A stretch of 28,429 nucleotides of DNA from NCBI GenBank assembly GCA_034698045.1, contig JAQGAU010000418.1, positions 1-28,429 on the forward strand, written 5' to 3'. The DNA is from Paramacrobiotus richtersi (taxonomy: Eukaryota > Tardigrada > Eutardigrada > Parachela > Macrobiotidae). Below the pieces are notes generated by a model. That model was not told the origin of the DNA. It saw nothing but the letters and a program-made list of their open reading frames with translations, and searched no databases. The first letter of the stretch is position 1. The number at the start of each line of letters is the position of its first letter. A program made the translations under genes and the position numbers. Of the stretch, positions 10,830 through 21,659 are shown in pieces.

Positions 10830-11729
10830 GGTCTTTTCTTCTGTCTGTTCTACGTTGTTTGGATGCAGTTTGTTGCTCGATCGATTCTTAAACCAGTTTC
10901 TTCGAGCAGACAGGATAACTGTGAAAAAGTTTTAGAATAAAAATGTAGCATACACCACATGTCACGTGTTCGCTCCGTTATCCGTGCATTCGAGAATAAA
11001 TAACTGGCGCTATAACTTGCGTAATGGTTACCTACGGTACTTTATGCTGTGATCATGATACGTGCAGGTGCCGTTTATCCATAAGTTTCGCTTATTGTTA
11101 ACGATTTCTGGTTGCTGTGATTCATTTCGGTAAACCTCTTTCATTTCGTCAAAACTGAAACCCGTGGTCTCCAGTCAGTTTTGTCGGTTCAGCTAGGATG
11201 TTGCTTCACTACCAGATTTGCTGCAGAAAGTAGTTTTTAATGGCAGAAATATATATGTTGAACTGGTATTCTATTGTGTTGGATAAACTGGGTCGGCAAA
11301 CAATCAGCTGTACATGTAGTACAACGTTATTGATAGCTTGTCTGCATACAATTCGGTCGTTTAGCTGATCAGGCTTTCTTATGCGACATGACGTCAAAAA
11401 TACATACTTATACATTTATTACTTTTTTTATGGGGTAATTACGGAATATCAAACGGTAGGTTTACTGTGTAAGTACACATGCAGACAACGTACAGCATCT
11501 TCTTCAATTTAATCTAACGGCAACGGTTTGTTATAAATCGCCGCAGGGGGTGAGTCTCTTTATAGCGTTTCCGTCAGCAGGTGATACCGATGTCAACGTT
11601 AAACTAAAAGTTTGTGCTAAGACGATATTCGCTGTACACTACTAGACGCATTACCAGTCATTCTCGCGAGTCCAATTTGATGAATGTTGTACAAATCGCG
11701 TTGGGATAACTGGACTTGATTCCTGATCG
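10830..11729 (+). other. Spacer between copies 2 and 3
   Basis: Contains the 3' UTR of copy 2, possible AATAAA signals at 10936-10941 and 10995-11000, and the block shared with the 3' flank of copy 1 (to about 11255). From there to the start codon at 11730 it should hold the copy 3 promoter. No specific element was recognised. Confidence 0.45.
10936..10941 (+). terminator. Candidate poly(A) signal of copy 2
   Basis: AATAAA about 107 nt after the stop codon, with a second AATAAA at 10995-11000. Either could be used. Confidence 0.4.
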
Positions 11730-14220
11730 ATGGCATCGGCTCGATACGAATTCCTCTGTAATCCATTATCTTATCTGGTTTCCTCACTCATATTGGTTGT
11801 ATGTTTTCACTATGCTGATTGTACAAACAGATATTATGGATCATATCTCCCTTATGGAACCGTAAGTCATCCCAAATAACTATAAACCTCCAGTAATAAT
11901 CAATGTTCATATCGCGAATCGGTTTTCTGCAGAATTTGCGATTAAGCGTTTTGATCAGTTGTAAGGCTGTGAATTTGTGCAGATAACAAATTTCTGCGTA
12001 TTCGTTTGACAAATGTCTCACAAGTCAGCTCTATCTGTAGATACATTTGTATATATAAATCAGCAGGACAATTCAAAAAAAAAAGCTCTGTACATGGTTC
12101 TAACTAGTGCAGATTTATCCAAGTTTCTGGTTAACGAACCTATATCTAGTGGGGTTCGTTGACCGATTCTCATGCCTTTAGGTATTCTGTTCAGCTATAC
12201 TTTTGTCACTACGGTATTTCGTCGTTCAAGGTCGTGTTCGTATTTGCACTTAAAATGAAGACTACTTGAAAAGAGAAGAGTAGAAGTGCTTTTTCCTTTT
12301 AAAAATTTCGAGATGAGCTGAATCCTTCTTGTATCCAAAAGTCTGTGTTTCAGGAACTTAACAAGATAAAAAATTTGCCAATGCGGTAATAAATAAAATT
12401 TGTCAGTTGTCAGCCACCGATTGAGTGCTAGGTTGAAAATAAGGATCCCAATCTAGATATATTTTGAACCGTGAAATGGACGTTGTCATGAGTGCAGACA
12501 CTTTACGGTAAAAAAATCCCGTACCTTCCCGGCCGCCTCCTAAGTAGGTTTGAGCCCCCATATAGCAGCTGATTATGCGTGACGGTCTTTTCGAAATGTG
12601 CTCTGTCAATGATTTAGAAAACGTTCCAATCTCGATGCATCAGTCATAAGCTTTTAAAAGCTAGCAACACTAAGTATTGATTGTGTTTTTGTTTATTTAA
12701 ATTTAAATAAGCGAGAACCCAGTGAATCCTTATTGTGACTACAGTATGCTCTCGAAACGCTTCGGGTCATGTTTTGTTCGAAGTGAGTTAGGTTGTTGCT
12801 TCACATATGCGAGGTACTATGATTATGTACATCAACGATTTTAATTGTAAATTCCATGTGACTTCGGCGCGCTTGACGTCCCAGACCCCGATAGCCAGCT
12901 TTACACTTTAAAAATTGTTAGTTGTATGTATTATCCTGATCGTGTAACTACTGCCGCTTTTCTTTTAGGGAGACGACATCATCGAAACCTTCCACATGCA
13001 TGGCGGCACCACTTCTCCTATCCACAAGTGGAATCTCGAATGCTTAGACGGTAAGCTGCAAATGGAATTTTCCGAGAAAAACCACGGTGCCTTCCAAAAT
13101 GTTAAAAAGTCTCGGCTGCCGGTCATCGATCTGGAGAATACCCATAAACCAGAATTTAAGCCGTACTTCAAAGTTTTTTAGACAAACGGCAAAGCAATGT
13201 GGCGCTTGAACAAGACAGTTACAGTCTGCATTGCGACCACCGTGTTCGCGTACGAGTACAGTTCTAATGTGTGCTTTTGTCATTTAGGTGAGGCGATGGT
13301 CGGAATACGGTAACCAAAAACTTTGATAACAATCATGACCTTTTCATGATAACGGCCGATTGCACAGTATGACACCTGTTATGCTTGTTACAGGGATTCT
13401 GCGGATGATTTCCAGGTAAACCGTGACATCCAACAGCGCAGAAAATACTTAGACGAATGCTAACATGCCTGCAGAGAATCCAGGGATTTTGGTGCAAGTA
13501 TATGTTCCCATACAAGCCCCCGTCATCGGAGTATCCCTATTATTCAGGGTATGAGAAGGTTTTGGCGTTGGAATAATAATGATGCATGTCGTGACCTCCC
13601 ATAAGCTTTATAACCTTGTAGATGTTACGCCAGAAATTTCACTGCGCATGACTTTTGCTACGACCCGAGGGATGAACGAACATCTCCAAACTCGTTTGTG
13701 GCCGGTACCGTCCCCACGATCATCCTGCACGCATAACGAAATCAACGCTAATTAACGGAACTTTTATATAGGGTATTGGGACAATGATTTCCTAATGCAA
13801 GTGTGGCGCATTACCACCGACTATGTGCAGTTGTTTAAGTGCTGCCCCGCTCCATCCGGCTACTACATCGACTACTTGTCCTGCTACTACAAGATGACGC
13901 ATGATCAGTATTACGAGTATTACGACCACACCCTCTTCATCGTATTCTGTGACACGGGATACGTGATGACGGGAATCGGTAAGAACCACAATCCCTACAC
14001 CACCGATATCCATGTGGACTGGATTCAGTGCTGTCGAGTGGGATTCGGTCCCGGTAAACCACCCATCGGGGAACTGGCACACGGACTACATGATTACGGA
14101 TCCGCGTCGTCCGGCGCTGGATACAGTACAAATGCGACGTATCGGTCACTGCAGTCTGTCAAGAATATGGCCAGTTTTGCACCACTGGTGGATGACGTGA
14201 AGTCCCTGTCGAAATTATAA
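11730..14220 (+). CDS. Secreted Cys-rich dermatopontin-like protein, copy 3 (7 exons, 287 aa)
   Basis: Exons are 11730-11861, 12969-13050, 13288-13309, 13394-13415, 13475-13548, 13622-13704 and 13772-14220. Exons 1-6 have the same lengths as in copy 2 (132, 82, 22, 22, 74 and 83 nt), and all junctions are GT..AG. The signal peptide begins MASARYEFLC and has the core LVSSLILVVC. The mature start TNRYYGSYLPYG is nearly the same as copy 2. Repeat features include Cys69, VGI 76-78 and FWC 91-93; then V149-W150 and CC 162-163; then Cys198, TGI 205-207 and W222-CC 225-226. The C-terminal tail is Gly/Ser-rich and ends KSLSKL. Secretion is well supported. A dermatopontin-like matrix or lectin role is inferred from the repeat pattern only. 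Confidence 0.84.
11862..12968 (+). other. Intron 1 of copy 3 (1107 nt)
   Basis: Donor gtaagt, acceptor tcttttag. Near 12670-12692 it keeps a short stretch (taagtattgattgtg) resembling the intronic part of the 200-bp repeat of copy 2, though about 800 nt from exon 1. It also holds the palindrome at 12693. No coding signal is visible. Confidence 0.6.
12693..12710. repeat. 18-bp perfect AT palindrome
   Basis: TTATTTAAATTTAAATAA is its own reverse complement. It lies within intron 1 of copy 3. It could form a small cruciform or arise by chance in AT-rich DNA. Confidence 0.6.
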
Positions 14221-15818
14221 GAGAGCTAGACTCAGCTAGTGCATGTATAGACTGTGTATGAACCGTACGGTTTCTGGGGATCTGCGTCTTGGGGCAAAAG
14301 TACTAGCTGTAACGCATGAACCGGAAACGTTTTGAGACTTCAATTAAGCACAGTAACCGAGCTCAGTCAAACTGTCAACGGAAGATCGGGAGCAGATTCA
14401 GCCGCCAGTGTGTGCCTGGCGGCGTTTGTTTTGGTGGTTGTATAAATTCTTTCAAATCTTGTCAACCGACAGTATTGCGTTCTTGGTCTGGCTTTTAGCT
14501 AAGATTGTATTTTTGTAACTACAATTCCAATGGCCGTTAGTGCGGAAGTACAGTATGTATATGGTGGCAAAAACTGTCGGAAGTATACGTATGTATGCGT
14601 GTAAATGCAGAAAATATCTGTATTGGTTGCATACAAATCATCAAAAATCACCAGTAGAGGCCCAGGCAGAAGAAAACATCGGATGATTTGTTTAAAAATT
14701 TTAATTTATCTGTTATTTCTAGCAAAATAAGATGGATGTATAACAATATTAATGACAATTGGTCAACATATGTGCACGATATAGCTAGCGCGATCGCGAC
14801 TTGACAACATACAGCCGTAATAAACAGTTTCACGAATCGATAATGTGAACTGTAAAGCTAACCGCGCGGCAGATTTTTGCTACGTACGTCCAAGCAGAAA
14901 AACAACTTATACAGTAATAATACACATTCTACAGTAGGCAGGCCAAGGAGCAGTTTTCAGCAGTTCTGACAAGTGAGCGGTGTATCTGCACTTTGCGCAG
15001 CATGTACAACCGAGAACCGGGTATTATGCAACAGTTCAGCAACCAAGTATTAAAACTGCTTGCAACATGCGTATAGCTGCGCTGTTAGTAGAACTTAATG
15101 CGAACACTGTTTTGCTGATGCATGCGTCGAAATGTTCTCTGTTAAAGAGTCCGTTTCAAAAGTAAAGTACTGTAATTTATGATTGGGCAGGTAACTGCAC
15201 TACATTGCGTTCCACGAGATCTTTACCGCACACTGCCGCGGCTACCAGTAATATCAGCAGCTGAAGCTGCACAATTTCCAAGAAACCTGGTCCTGGTTCA
15301 TTCTTATTCTCGGTTCGGAACTTTTATTAGTGATGTGTGGGTAACTTGGTAAGTAAATTTGGTGGTATATTATGGCTTATGCCGATCAGGGCTGGAACAT
15401 CGCTTAGACGTTAACATGACGAGCTGGAAGCTTCGGTATGTAGGCAATACGCGCTGGATTTTTACGGTATACAGATACATCTGACAAGGCTGTAATTATT
15501 AGGTAATCGCATAGTGCTTTACGTACCTTGTGCTAACGAGCGATAGGCCCATAGCGCATTATGGGAAATTATGGAAACGCCAAACCCTACTATCATAGAC
15601 GAGGAGTACAGTCTGTGTTTGCTATATTATTTGAGTTTTTTTAAGGCCAGCTTAGCCAGGGCTGTAGTGATATTGTATGGTATGGACTTTCGAAACATTT
15701 CAGTATCGCCAGTAAGTCTCTTCTTGCTATACACGACTGGTTTGCAGGTGATCATTATATCTGGGGCTATCGGATCACCACAGTTGTTCCAGTTTCCTTC
15801 TTGCGCATTACTTCCAAC
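14221..15818. other. Intergenic, nothing recognised
   Basis: A 1.6-kb stretch between copy 3 and the acyltransferase. It should contain the 3' UTR of the former and the promoter of the latter. Open frames here (for example 15571-15822) lack domains and have no splice link to the acyltransferase start. Confidence 0.4.
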
Positions 15819-16904
15819 ATGAGAATCCTCACCCGTGATCAGCTCGAGGAATTCTTACCGTTACTGGAAGCCGACGTTCCCAGAAGTTTACCGGTAAAGC
15901 TCGAATTTTTCCACTATTTGTCGCCTTTCATCTAACAGGGATATTTTGTTGAATAGATATACCACTTGATTAGGAACAGGTTGCGCCAGCGCTTCGCCTG
16001 GCCCGGCGTCGAATTCGTCGTCGATGACTTTCCCAATCCTTCCGTGTGCATCTGTCGCCCAGAGAAAGATGTTAAGGATTTCGTGCCCATTATGAACGGC
16101 TACCAAGTATTCGTCTATTCTAAAGATGCTGAAGAGTTCCGGAGAATGCTGTTTGAAGCGCCGGATACCCTGGATTGGTCCCAAAACATCACGTTTGCCG
16201 GTATTGCCAATGTTACGGTTTCTGATTCGAAGGGTCATCATTCACAGTCAGTTATAATGCAGTAACCGAAGTTCTGGTAGATTTAACGGAGCCGGAGCAT
16301 TTGGCTCTCTTGGAGACTGGACAGGGTTACCGTGGAGGTCGATTTGCACACTCGATTATCCAAGAGGGCTTCGGGCCCGGGGAGTACTCTTACTACTTTG
16401 ATCTGCCCAATCTGAACCTTGAGTAGGTCCTTACGTTTTTAAATGTGTCATACTGCGACATTATTTCGGTGTTACAGTTTCCAAATTCCGCGGGGGTTCC
16501 GTCTGGGCCGTCTGGCTCCGGAACATGCAGAGCTGGTAGCCGAAGACCGCAACTATGGCCACATGGAGAACAACACCAAGTTCTTCCGCTACATGATAGA
16601 AAACAAGTTTCCCAATGCCGCATTATATCCCGAGGGATCCAGTTCACCGGCAGCGTACTGCCTCTACAAGTCTGAGGGTGTGCTGGGCGCAGCATTCGTT
16701 CGACCGGATTTTAGAAAGCGCGGGTTATATCAGGTTGTACTGAAGGCGCTGCTGAAGGAACTGCGGGATATCGGGGAGATTCACGTCTGGGTGGAGACCA
16801 TGAAGTTTAACCTGGCATCCCAGGCGGGTCTCAAAGCCGCTGGCGCCAAGGAATATGAAGGGAACACTGTTCATTGGATTAAATTCTGGCCGGCTGGTCA
16901 ATAA
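15819..16904 (+). CDS. Glycine N-acyltransferase-like protein, GNAT fold (4 exons, 306 aa)
   Basis: Exons are 15819-15893, 15957-16200, 16248-16422 and 16478-16904. Introns are 63, 47 and 55 nt, all GT..AG, and the frame closes. The N-terminal half follows the GLYAT pattern, with a helical start (MRILTRDQLEEFLPLLE), then YHLIRNRL and a QVFVYSKD strand. The C-terminal half is a GNAT acetyltransferase domain. Its acyl-CoA binding segment reads VRPDFRKRGLYQVVLKALL, followed by the late strand IHVWVET and the AGLKAAGAKEY segment. GLYAT family enzymes transfer acyl groups from acyl-CoA to glycine or other amines; animal members act mainly in mitochondria. No clear presequence is visible, so location and substrate are uncertain. 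Length is close to vertebrate GLYAT (about 295 aa). An AATAAA overlaps the stop codon. Confidence 0.88.
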
Positions 16905-16908
16905 TAAA
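16903..16908 (+). terminator. Candidate poly(A) signal overlapping the stop codon of the GLYAT-like gene
   Basis: The AATAAA begins on the last two bases of the TAA stop (16902-16904). Use of it would leave a 3' UTR of only about 20-30 nt. A second AATAAA is at 16955-16960. Confidence 0.4.
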
Positions 16909-17566
16909 TGCTGTTGGAATTAGCCAGTCCGCTGTGTTTTGTTCGCTCGTGGTAAATAAATTGCGCTAAACAGAGGTACGGAGGTAGACAGTTAATGTGT
17001 TGCGGAGTATTTCAGCGTTACTATGTAATTCGTCACAGTCCTAATGATGAATTAGTTTACCATAGTGATCAAGATGAGTCGTCACCCGACTCGATCGAGT
17101 GAGCTGAATTAGCCTAATGTGGTCGTCGATAAGGTCGACAGACATTATGCACGAAGTTTTGAAACTGCCTAATCGCTGTTTACGCACCAGCTGGATTTGT
17201 CGTGACTGAAGCTCGCAAAGGTCACAGTTTTGGCAGAGCCGAGTGTATTCAGATGAGAATATTAATGAGAGAAACTGCTCCAGACGTGTCTGTACGAAAA
17301 CCGAATAGTCGCTTCTGTTGTAGCTTGTTCTCACGACCAAACCATTCGAACATGAAATAATATGGGAATACCGGTAAACCTGTTAATCTGCAACTCATGT
17401 TAAAGGTATGCTCGTACAGTACAAGCTACCAAAAAAAGCAGAAAAAACGGCATTCTGTCCACATGACCTTAGTTTGAAGGTTTGAAGTTCCGAACAACAT
17501 GGTATGGACCGTACTTGTATGAACTATTCAGTACTTCTAGAAATAGCGACGCCCACGGAACCGTAG
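16905..17566. other. Convergent intergenic region
   Basis: Lies between the 3' ends of the GLYAT-like gene (plus) and the chemoreceptor (minus). The stretch 17130-17345 has a diverged counterpart at 19440-19630, the 3' flank of the receptor pseudogene. No gene was recognised. Confidence 0.45.
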
Positions 17567-18996
17567 CTAATTGGTTACATGGGACTGCACTGTGGACGAA
17601 TTTGGAACTGGCGAACCTCCAACTTGATCGCGATTTTCTTTTAGTTGAAGAAAGAAAGTGCCGTACGTAAACCATGCTCCAATAATCTGAAACAGATATC
17701 AACATCACTTCAAACCGCAAAGATATCGGAACTGTCCATTATTCTGCCAGACAAGCATACGGCTTGGCAGATAACTTTTACCGATCCAAGAAAAGCTCGA
17801 TTAACCGTAGCTGTCCCAGCCAGAGAGAGGCCCACGGGCTTATGAGTTATCCTGTGGAGAAATGTAAATAACTTCATGCGGCGATCAGCATCGGTTTGCT
17901 GATCGATGACGTGCTGTAACTCATCCGAAGCATCTCCCTGCAGAACACATTTTCAATACAACAAACACTCTTTTCAATACACATATTAAATTTTTGTTAT
18001 AAGCTTTACTTGTTCATGCAAGTAGATCGCTGAGAACGTCACAACAATCTGCATGACAAGGATCATAGTCGCAATTTCCACTTGCATCTCAGTTGACATA
18101 GGTTTTTTGTTGCCGGCGATATAGCAGATAATCCACACTACCCAGATCACCGACTGGAAGTAAAACATAAGAATAAAAAAGCCCATCTGTTTCGACAGTT
18201 TCTCAACTTCTGTGGTAACACTCGCTAGATCCATGATTGGGCGATCCGTAACTTTTTCGCTGTTTTCGCACAGTAGACGGTTTCGGATACGGTAAAAGAG
18301 TTGTCCAGCTGTGAGCGATATGGTAAAACAAAGCATCGAAACAGCCATTGTCACCCCAAGGGAACAGATGCTTAACAGAAAGTAGGCATACTTCATAATA
18401 ACGTTTGTCTTTAAAACCATAATTCCATATCTATCAGCACAAAATCCAGCTTCCGCTTCTGCTATATTATTCAGGGAAAAATCCCATGATGCTTCGAGGT
18501 GGTAAAGGGTTGTGGCAAATACGATTAAGATGACTGATCCGGACACTCCACTTAGCCATGGTTCATTTGGTGTAAAGTATGTACTTTCAAAACTTCTAAT
18601 TCTTTCGATTGTTTTCCTAATACCTCTCCACTGATACAATATAGCGATGCTACACAGAAAAGCTCCAACGTCGACCTGAGAAAAAGCAATAGTTTCGATA
18701 ATGCTGTCCACCGTTCCGGTAATTTTGGACACCCGAAGAGGAACAGCCACCCCGAAAAGCTGAAAGACTTTGAATAGCATAAACAGCACCATCCATGAGT
18801 ACGAGAGAACCAGTTTGGCTTTGAATTTAGCGCCTATTCTAACTGGATTCCATAGTGGACAGATTCCCGAGAATTTCAGCATGAAAATCCATAAGTTGAA
18901 CAGAATGTCGAGATACCTGGTAATGACCTTTCGGGATTTTTCCGTTGTCTTCTCTGACTGTTGGTCTGACATTTCAAGCCTGGGGCAGAAATCCAT
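17567..18996 (-). CDS. Gustatory-receptor-like seven-transmembrane chemoreceptor (3 exons, 420 aa)
   Basis: Exons, in order of transcription, are 18996-18010, 17937-17782 and 17686-17567. Both introns are phase 0 and GT..AG. Exon 1 (329 aa) carries hydrophobic segments matching TM1-TM6, such as LVLSYSWMVLFMLF, GVSGSVILIVFATTLY and MGFFILMFYFQSVIWVVWI. Exon 2 encodes the intracellular loop and the start of TM7 (FLHRITHKPVGLSLAG, NRAFLGS). Exon 3 gives the Gr family signature FTYGTFFLQL, with Thr388, Tyr389, Gln395 and Leu396, equivalent to TYhhhhhQF. The late short exons, placed just before the signature motif, and the 420-aa length are typical of arthropod Gr genes. The likely role is a ligand-gated cation channel for taste or internal chemosensing; the ligand is unknown. 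Met9 (MSDQQ) is an alternative start. Confidence 0.85.
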
Positions 18997-19439
18997 TTAT
19001 GCCAAAAAAGCCGGGTACTGAGTCAAGATCTGGCCAAAACCTGATGCAATAGGAGATACCTATGGAAAGCAACGCATCTGAAAATACTAACTTTCTTACT
19101 GAATATTTTCTGCAAGCTCCAGCAGTCTTGTAGTCAGACCAAAATTTCACCGAACAATTTGATCTGCAAAGTTGCGTCCCAGGTTGACAGAGCAGCATCT
19201 GGATGGGAGTTGGGACCATGGAAGCTGACTATGGTTATCGGTATTACCTGTTTGATGCAAGTAGTCGATAAATATTGGAAGCAAATCGAAAATGGCAAAG
19301 TTTACTTAGTAATCGTTTGAATCGCACTGTTGACATGAACGGAGAGACTTATATCCATTATCGACTATGTTAAGGTGACATTCTGTGTGGCCACATCAAA
19401 CAAGAGAAAACTAGTGTCAGCGACATTGTCCTAACCGGA
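18997..19439. other. Upstream region of the chemoreceptor gene
   Basis: Probably holds the promoter and 5' UTR of the minus-strand receptor. A ccccag acceptor-like site lies within the first codons of the model, so a 5' intron with a start at Met9 is possible. Nothing else was recognised. Confidence 0.35.
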
Positions 19440-19818
19440 TAATGGATTTGTCATGATTCGTACATACCGTGCCACATAGCTGAAGCGAAAGAGTTCGCAT
19501 TTTAGAAGGAAGTCACGGAACCAAGTATTAGCTAGATGCCTAGATCAAACGGGAGAAACCTAATCCAGCGTATCTGTATAAAAACTGAATACCTGGCTGT
19601 TGCAGTATCTTGCTCTCACTAGTCGCAACTAAGGGTAATTACTTAACCAAAAATTTCGACTATTATGTAAAGCGTATGTTCTTAAAGCCGAGAAAACAAA
19701 GGATGTCAGTTTACATAACCATTGTTATAGTACATTCAGTCGCCTTTGTTGTCCGTACAATACGGATATGGACTCAAAAGGGAAATTGAAAGAGCACCGG
19801 GAAACTTAATACCTTTAG

Positions 19819-20881
19819 CGATTCAAGAAACGCTCGATTGACCAGAGATAGCTATCCCTTCCAGCGAGAGTCCCACGGGCTTATGAGTTATCCTGTGGAG
19901 ATATGTACATAATTTCATGCGGCGATCAGCATAAGTTTGCTGATTGATGACTTGTTGTAGCTCATCCGAAGCATCTGCCTGCAATACACAGTTTCAGCTC
20001 AAAGACCAATTAGTGTGCAATTTCTTGTTCGCTTTACTTGTTCGTGCAAATAAATCGCTGAAAATGTCATGATGATCGGCATGATGCGGAGTACAATCGC
20101 GGTTTCTACTAGCATGTCATTGGACATGGATGTTTTATTGGGGAGATAGCAGATGATCCAGACTACCATATTCAAACCACCGACTAAACGTAAAACATTA
20201 GAAGAAAAAAGCCCATCTGCTTAGACAGGTGTTCAACTTCTGTAGTAACACTCGCAAGATCCATTATTGTGCGATCCGTAATTTCGTCGCTGTTTTCGCA
20301 CATTAGACGGTTTCTGATGCGGTAAAAAAGTTGCCCAGTCGTAAACGATATGGTAAAACAAAGCATCGAAATAGGGACATTGGCCCCGGCGGATAACACG
20401 CTTAACCTGTCCACTTTGGGTAGCTGGTATGAACGCTAAATCCAAAGCCAAACTGGTTCTATCCTATTCATGGATGGTGCTTTTTATGATATTCAAATCT
20501 CTTCGGCTCTTCGGGGTAACCATTCCTCTCTTGGTCTATAATATGACCGGAACAGTAGACAGCATCATCGGTTCTGTTTGTTTGTACCAGGGCAATGTCG
20601 TAGCTTTTTTCTGTGCAGTATCGTGATACAGTATCAGTGGAACGACATTAAGAAAGCTATCGAAGGAATCAGATGTTTCGAAAGTGTCTACTTTACCCAG
20701 AATGAACCATGGTTAATTGGGGTGTCAGGATCAGCTACCTTGATCGTACTAGGTGCAGCCTTTTACCACGCCGAAGCAACCTGGGACTTTACACCGACCA
20801 ATGTACTGGATAAGGAAACCAAATTCTGTGGTGATACATATCGTATTACTGTCCTTCAAGCAAACGCTACTATGAAGTATT
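19819..20881 (-). pseudogene. Chemoreceptor pseudogene with an in-place internal inversion
   Basis: This is a paralogue of the receptor at 17567-18996. On the minus strand, 20408-20038 encodes the part equivalent to about residues 212-329, still ending at the same donor. A copy of exon 2 follows at 19978-19819; it is 160 nt rather than 156, so it is frameshifted by 4, and its donor GT has become CT. On the plus strand, 20427-20881 encodes the part equivalent to about residues 57-201, with a frameshift in a T run near 20605. Turning that block over would restore the receptor order, so the gene was cut by a local inversion of about 455 bp. The first 56 residues and the TY/QL exon were not found. 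Non-functional. Confidence 0.85.
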
Positions 20882-21659
20882 TGTAAATACAATTTGCTTT
20901 ATAAATTTACATGTGAGCTAACAATAAGAACCTCATAAACGTATCGTTGTCTGTTCTTGCACCCAAATTTGGCTCTATCGTTTTCATGCTGTTTGAAATT
21001 CAGTCATAATTTTTTTGTTTCATGCCTCTGCTACAAAAGCATCATTTTCGCGTAATGTTTTCCCGAAGTAGAATGTAGTTAGCGTACCCACATACGTGGT
21101 GCAGTCTATCATGAAAAGACAACGCTCCAGGGTTCCGGAACTTCCTGAGGTTCTCGAGAATATGCTTAAGGCTGTTTTCAGATTACAGAAAACACAAATA
21201 TAGGGATGGATGTGGCGGGATAATATGGTTATCGGCATTTGTTGAATAAGCATGAATATTTCAAACGTCTAATCGTTTATTATTATTCAACAGAAACAAG
21301 AAACTTGGACAAGATACTATACATATATGGCAACAACGGACATCTCTAGATCTGGACGTATGAAAACCTTACTGAACCATTAGACATCAGAAAGAATCTG
21401 AACCATTGCATTAGGATGTAAATACACGTGTAATCATCTGACATATGGAAGAATCAGGCTTAACAGAGACTAACACGAATTACGCCCCTGTTGTTGACGA
21501 TTTTCGTTCCTGCATTAAGGCTTTCTGAAAATTGAAAACATCGCGGCATTAGCAATCAAGAACGGCAAGCAACAGTGGAAGCTCAAAGGAAATGATTAAA
21601 TTTGACCATAAATGCAGAATTATCACAGCATTCTTTGCAGTCAATGTACATCTGTATGT
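20882..21659. other. Intergenic; 3' side of PDE9A
   Basis: No gene recognised. A minus-strand AATAAA (plus-strand tttatt at 21275-21280) about 380 nt after the PDE9A stop could be its poly(A) signal. Confidence 0.4.

Noticed and set aside
16393-16695. Minus-strand open frame with many Cys and Trp residues.
   Set aside because: It lies antisense to GLYAT-like exons 3 and 4, which have a strong family pattern; it is a shadow frame.
17881-17906. Hairpin cgatcagca...tgctgatcg downstream of the long receptor exon, seemingly repeated at 19922-19947, like a terminator.
   Set aside because: It lies inside coding exon 2 of the receptor and its pseudogene copy; the repeat is due to gene duplication, and intrinsic terminators are not expected in animal nuclear genes.
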